Assembly: GCF_008710095.1 (NCBI RefSeq)
Contig: NZ_VYKJ01000001.1
Coordinates: forward strand, 930,001 to 994,000
Origin: Affinibrenneria salicis
Lineage (GTDB): Bacteria > Pseudomonadota > Gammaproteobacteria > Enterobacterales > Enterobacteriaceae
DNA length: 64,000 nt
Reading direction: 5' to 3'
Shown: in pieces, positions 61,728 to 64,000 of the stretch
Layout: each line of letters opens with the position of its first letter
How positions within the stretch are numbered: position 1 is the first letter of the stretch
The notes under the pieces: generated by a model
The model's input: only the letters and a program-made list of their open reading frames with translations
Databases searched by the model: none
What the model was told of the DNA's origin: nothing
Made by a program: the position numbers and the translations under genes

Positions 61728-63062
61728 ATGGCGCAATTCTACTCTCCAAACCGGCGTATGACGACCCGGCAAACCATTACCGTAACCGCGAACGATCTGG
61801 ACCCCTTCGGTCAGGGCGTGGCGCGCCATGAGGGAAAGACGCTTTTTATCACGGGCGTGCTGCCGGGCGAACAGGCCAGCGTCCGGCTGACGGAAGATAA
61901 ACGCCAGTACGGCCGGGCGAAGCTGGTGCGGCTGCTGACGCGCAGCGAGCAGCGCGTCGAACCCCGCTGCCCGCACTTTGGCGTGTGCGGCGGCTGCCAG
62001 CAGCAGCACGCCAGTCCGTCTCTGCAGCATAGCAGTAAGTCGGCGGCGCTGACGCGCCAGCTGGCGCAGGAGATCGGATCCGATGTGCCGGCGGCGGGCG
62101 TTATCGCCGGCCCCGCCTGGGGCTACCGGCGGCGGGCCAGACTTGCGTTATACTATCAGGCCAAACAGCAGCGGCTGCTGATGGGCTATCGTCAGGCCGG
62201 TTCGCACGATATCGTGCCGGTGCGGGAATGTCCGATATTACGGCCGGAACTGGCCGCGCTATTGGCGCCGCTGCATCAGTGTCTGCAGCGTTTGCAGGGC
62301 GTAAAGCGGCTCGGCCACGTGGAACTGGTGCTGGCGGATAACGGCCCTCTGCTGGTACTGCGCCATCTTGACGCGCTCAGCGCGGCCGACCGCGAGGCGT
62401 TAAGCCAGCTGGCGCAGCGCTATGAGCTGATGCTGTGGCTGGCGGGGGCGTCCGATGAGCTGACCTGCCTGCACGGCGGAGAGCCGCACTATCAGGTCGA
62501 CGGCCTGACGCTGGCTTTCAGCCCGCGCGATTTTATCCAGGTCAACGACGCGATTAATCAGCAGATGGTGGCCCAGGCGCTGGCGTGGCTGGATCTCCAG
62601 CCGCAGGAGCGGGTGCTGGATCTGTTCTGCGGCATGGGTAATTTCACCCTGCCGCTGGCCCGACGCGCGGCCAGCGTGGTGGGCATTGAAGGGGTGACGG
62701 CGCTGGTAGAGAAAGGGCGCGAAAACGCCCGGCGCAACGGGCTCGGGAATGTCACATTTTTTCATCAAAATCTGGACGAAGACGTGACGAGGCAGCCGTG
62801 GGCGACGCAAGGATTTGATAAGATATTGCTTGACCCCGCGCGGGCGGGCGCCGCTGGCGTGATGTCGCATATCGTCAGGCTGGCGCCGCGGCGCGTGGTT
62901 TATGTTTCCTGCAACCCGGCCACGCTGGCGCGAGACAGCAAGGCGTTGCTGGCCGCCGGCTACCGGCTGGCGCAGGTGACGATGCTGGATATGTTTCCGC
63001 ATACCGGGCATCTTGAGTCAATGGCGCTGTTTTTGCAGGGCTCTGGTAATGCAGCAAAGTAG
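61728..63062 (+). CDS. rlmD: 23S rRNA (uracil(1939)-C(5))-methyltransferase
   Basis: The 444-residue protein has an N-terminal TRAM domain, an iron-sulfur cluster motif [10 protein letters not shown], the SAM-binding block [14 protein letters not shown] and the nucleophile Cys in [11 protein letters not shown]. It methylates U1939 of 23S rRNA. E. coli RlmD (RumA) is 433 residues. The gene lies 9 bp before relA and is probably co-transcribed with it. Confidence 0.97.
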   Translation: MAQFYSPNRRMTTRQTITVTANDLDPFGQGVARHEGKTLFITGVLPGEQASVRLTEDKRQYGRAKLVRLLTRSEQRVEPRCPHFGVCGGCQQQHASPSLQHSSKSAALTRQLAQEIGSDVPAAGVIAGPAWGYRRRARLALYYQAKQQRLLMGYRQAGSHDIVPVRECPILRPELAALLAPLHQCLQRLQGVKRLGHVELVLADNGPLLVLRHLDALSAADREALSQLAQRYELMLWLAGASDELTCLHGGEPHYQVDGLTLAFSPRDFIQVNDAINQQMVAQALAWLDLQPQERVLDLFCGMGNFTLPLARRAASVVGIEGVTALVEKGRENARRNGLGNVTFFHQNLDEDVTRQPWATQGFDKILLDPARAGAAGVMSHIVRLAPRRVVYVSCNPATLARDSKALLAAGYRLAQVTMLDMFPHTGHLESMALFLQGSGNAAK

Positions 63063-63071
63063 GGAGAAATT

Positions 63072-64000
63072 ATGGTTGCGGTAAGAAGTGCACATTTGAA
63101 TACGGCTGGAGAGTTTGAGCCTGACGCGTGGATCGCGTCATTAGGGATCGCCAGTCAGCAGTCATGTGAGCGATTAGCCGAAACCTGGCGTTACTGCGAA
63201 CAGCAAACGAAAGATCATCCCGAGGCCTCGCTGCTGCTGTGGCGGGGCATCGAAATGGTCGAAATTCTCTCCACGCTCAGCATGGATAACGATAGTCTGC
63301 GCGCCGCGCTGCTGTTTCCGCTGGCCAACGCCAACGTGGTGGATGAGGAAACGCTGAAAGAGCACTACGGCAAAAACATCGTTAATCTGGTGCACGGCGT
63401 GCTCGATATGGACGCCATCCGCCAGCTGAAGGCGACCCAGCACGACTCAATGGCCTCGGAGCAGGTCGATAATATTCGCCGCATGCTGCTGGCGATGGTG
63501 GAAGATTTCCGCTGCGTGGTGATCAAACTGGCCGAGCGCATCGCCCATCTGCGCGAAGTGAAGGACGCGCCGGAAGAGGAGCGCGTGCTGGCGGCGAAAG
63601 AATGTACCAATATCTATGCGCCGCTGGCCAACCGGCTGGGAATCGGCCAGCTCAAATGGGAGCTGGAGGATTTCTGCTTCCGCTATCTGCACCCGGAAGA
63701 GTACAAGCGCATCGCCAGGCTGCTGCACGAGCGACGTATCGATCGCGAACAGTATATTGATAACTTCGTCATCGATCTGCGCAAGGCGATGAAGGAAGAA
63801 GGCGTGCAGGCCGATGTCTACGGGCGGCCGAAACATATCTACAGCATCTGGCGCAAGATGCAGAAAAAATCGCTGTCGTTCGACGAACTGTTCGACGTAC
63901 GCGCCGTGCGTATTGTGGTTGAGCGGCTGCAGGACTGTTATGGCGCGCTCGGTATCGTGCATACCCACTATCGCCATCTGCCGGACGAGTTCGACGACTA
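63072..64000 (+). CDS. relA: GTP pyrophosphokinase RelA (3' partial)
   Basis: The reading frame opens at ATG 63072 (MVAVRSAHLNTAGEFEPDAW) and runs off the window end after about 309 codons. GGGAGAAAT precedes it. The visible part covers the degenerate HD region (PLANANVVDEETL, lacking the active HD pair) and the start of the synthetase domain (YGRPKHIYSIWRKMQKK and VRAVRIVVERLQDCY). It makes (p)ppGpp when uncharged tRNA occupies the ribosome. E. coli RelA has 744 residues, so about 435 are missing here because of the window edge only. Confidence 0.97.
   Translation, partial: MVAVRSAHLNTAGEFEPDAWIASLGIASQQSCERLAETWRYCEQQTKDHPEASLLLWRGIEMVEILSTLSMDNDSLRAALLFPLANANVVDEETLKEHYGKNIVNLVHGVLDMDAIRQLKATQHDSMASEQVDNIRRMLLAMVEDFRCVVIKLAERIAHLREVKDAPEEERVLAAKECTNIYAPLANRLGIGQLKWELEDFCFRYLHPEEYKRIARLLHERRIDREQYIDNFVIDLRKAMKEEGVQADVYGRPKHIYSIWRKMQKKSLSFDELFDVRAVRIVVERLQDCYGALGIVHTHYRHLPDEFDD

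Overview
The window is a contiguous piece of a high-GC enterobacterial chromosome. Gene content (ptsHI-crr, cysK-cysZ-zipA, maeB-hemF-ypeA, glnE-hldE, barA-rlmD-relA, all close in length to their E. coli counterparts) places it in Enterobacterales. A complete ferredoxin-uptake-type operon (fusBACD), a probable D-apionate / L-erythrulose catabolic operon, a peptidoglycan O-acetylation cluster and degenerate ERIC repeats together suggest a plant-associated member of Pectobacteriaceae (Brenneria/Dickeya/Pectobacterium-like). The genus cannot be fixed from the sequence alone.

Layout. 1-5217: sugar-acid operon with a DhaK-DhaL kinase (5' end cut by the window), a TIM-like isomerase, a TIM-barrel decarboxylase/epimerase, a 6PGDH-like oxidoreductase and a SorC-type regulator. 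5398-10387: bax glucosaminidase, then patA-patB-ape1 for O-acetylation and de-O-acetylation of peptidoglycan, closed by an exact 8-bp minisatellite. 10799-15102: maeB, hemF-yaiI and ypeA. 15103-23882: a 710-bp regulatory region followed by fusB (TonB-like), fusA (TonB-dependent receptor), fusC (M16 protease) and fusD (SbmA/YddA-like ABC exporter). 24049-25991: yfeY and yfeX. 26315-29990: sulfate/thiosulfate operon cysP-T-W-M with no cysA between cysW and cysM. 30043-35484: macAB divergent from a CpxRA-like two-component system. 35957-38541: crr, ptsI, ptsH. 39108-42311: cysK, cysZ, zipA. 42403-53876: yjeH, ubiK, ribB with its FMN riboswitch, cca, ygiM, ygiF, glnE, hldE. 53888-56119: ligA-ypeB. 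56217-58254: flxA and aer, both with sigma-28-like promoters. 58932-64000: barA, rlmD and the start of relA.

How it fits together. The accessory modules share a theme of life on plants: apiose-derived acids come from plant cell-wall pectin, ferredoxin is a plant iron source, and O-acetylated murein resists host lysozyme. The housekeeping genes are mostly in E. coli-like local order, but zipA and ligA, neighbours in E. coli, are separated here by about 11.5 kb of genes that E. coli keeps elsewhere. No tRNA, rRNA, CRISPR array, prophage or insertion sequence was recognised. The most unusual features are the missing cysA, the 21-unit 8-bp repeat before maeB, an ERIC element carrying a perfect 15-bp-stem hairpin, the structured region upstream of fusB, and the complete ferredoxin-piracy and murein-acetylation modules.
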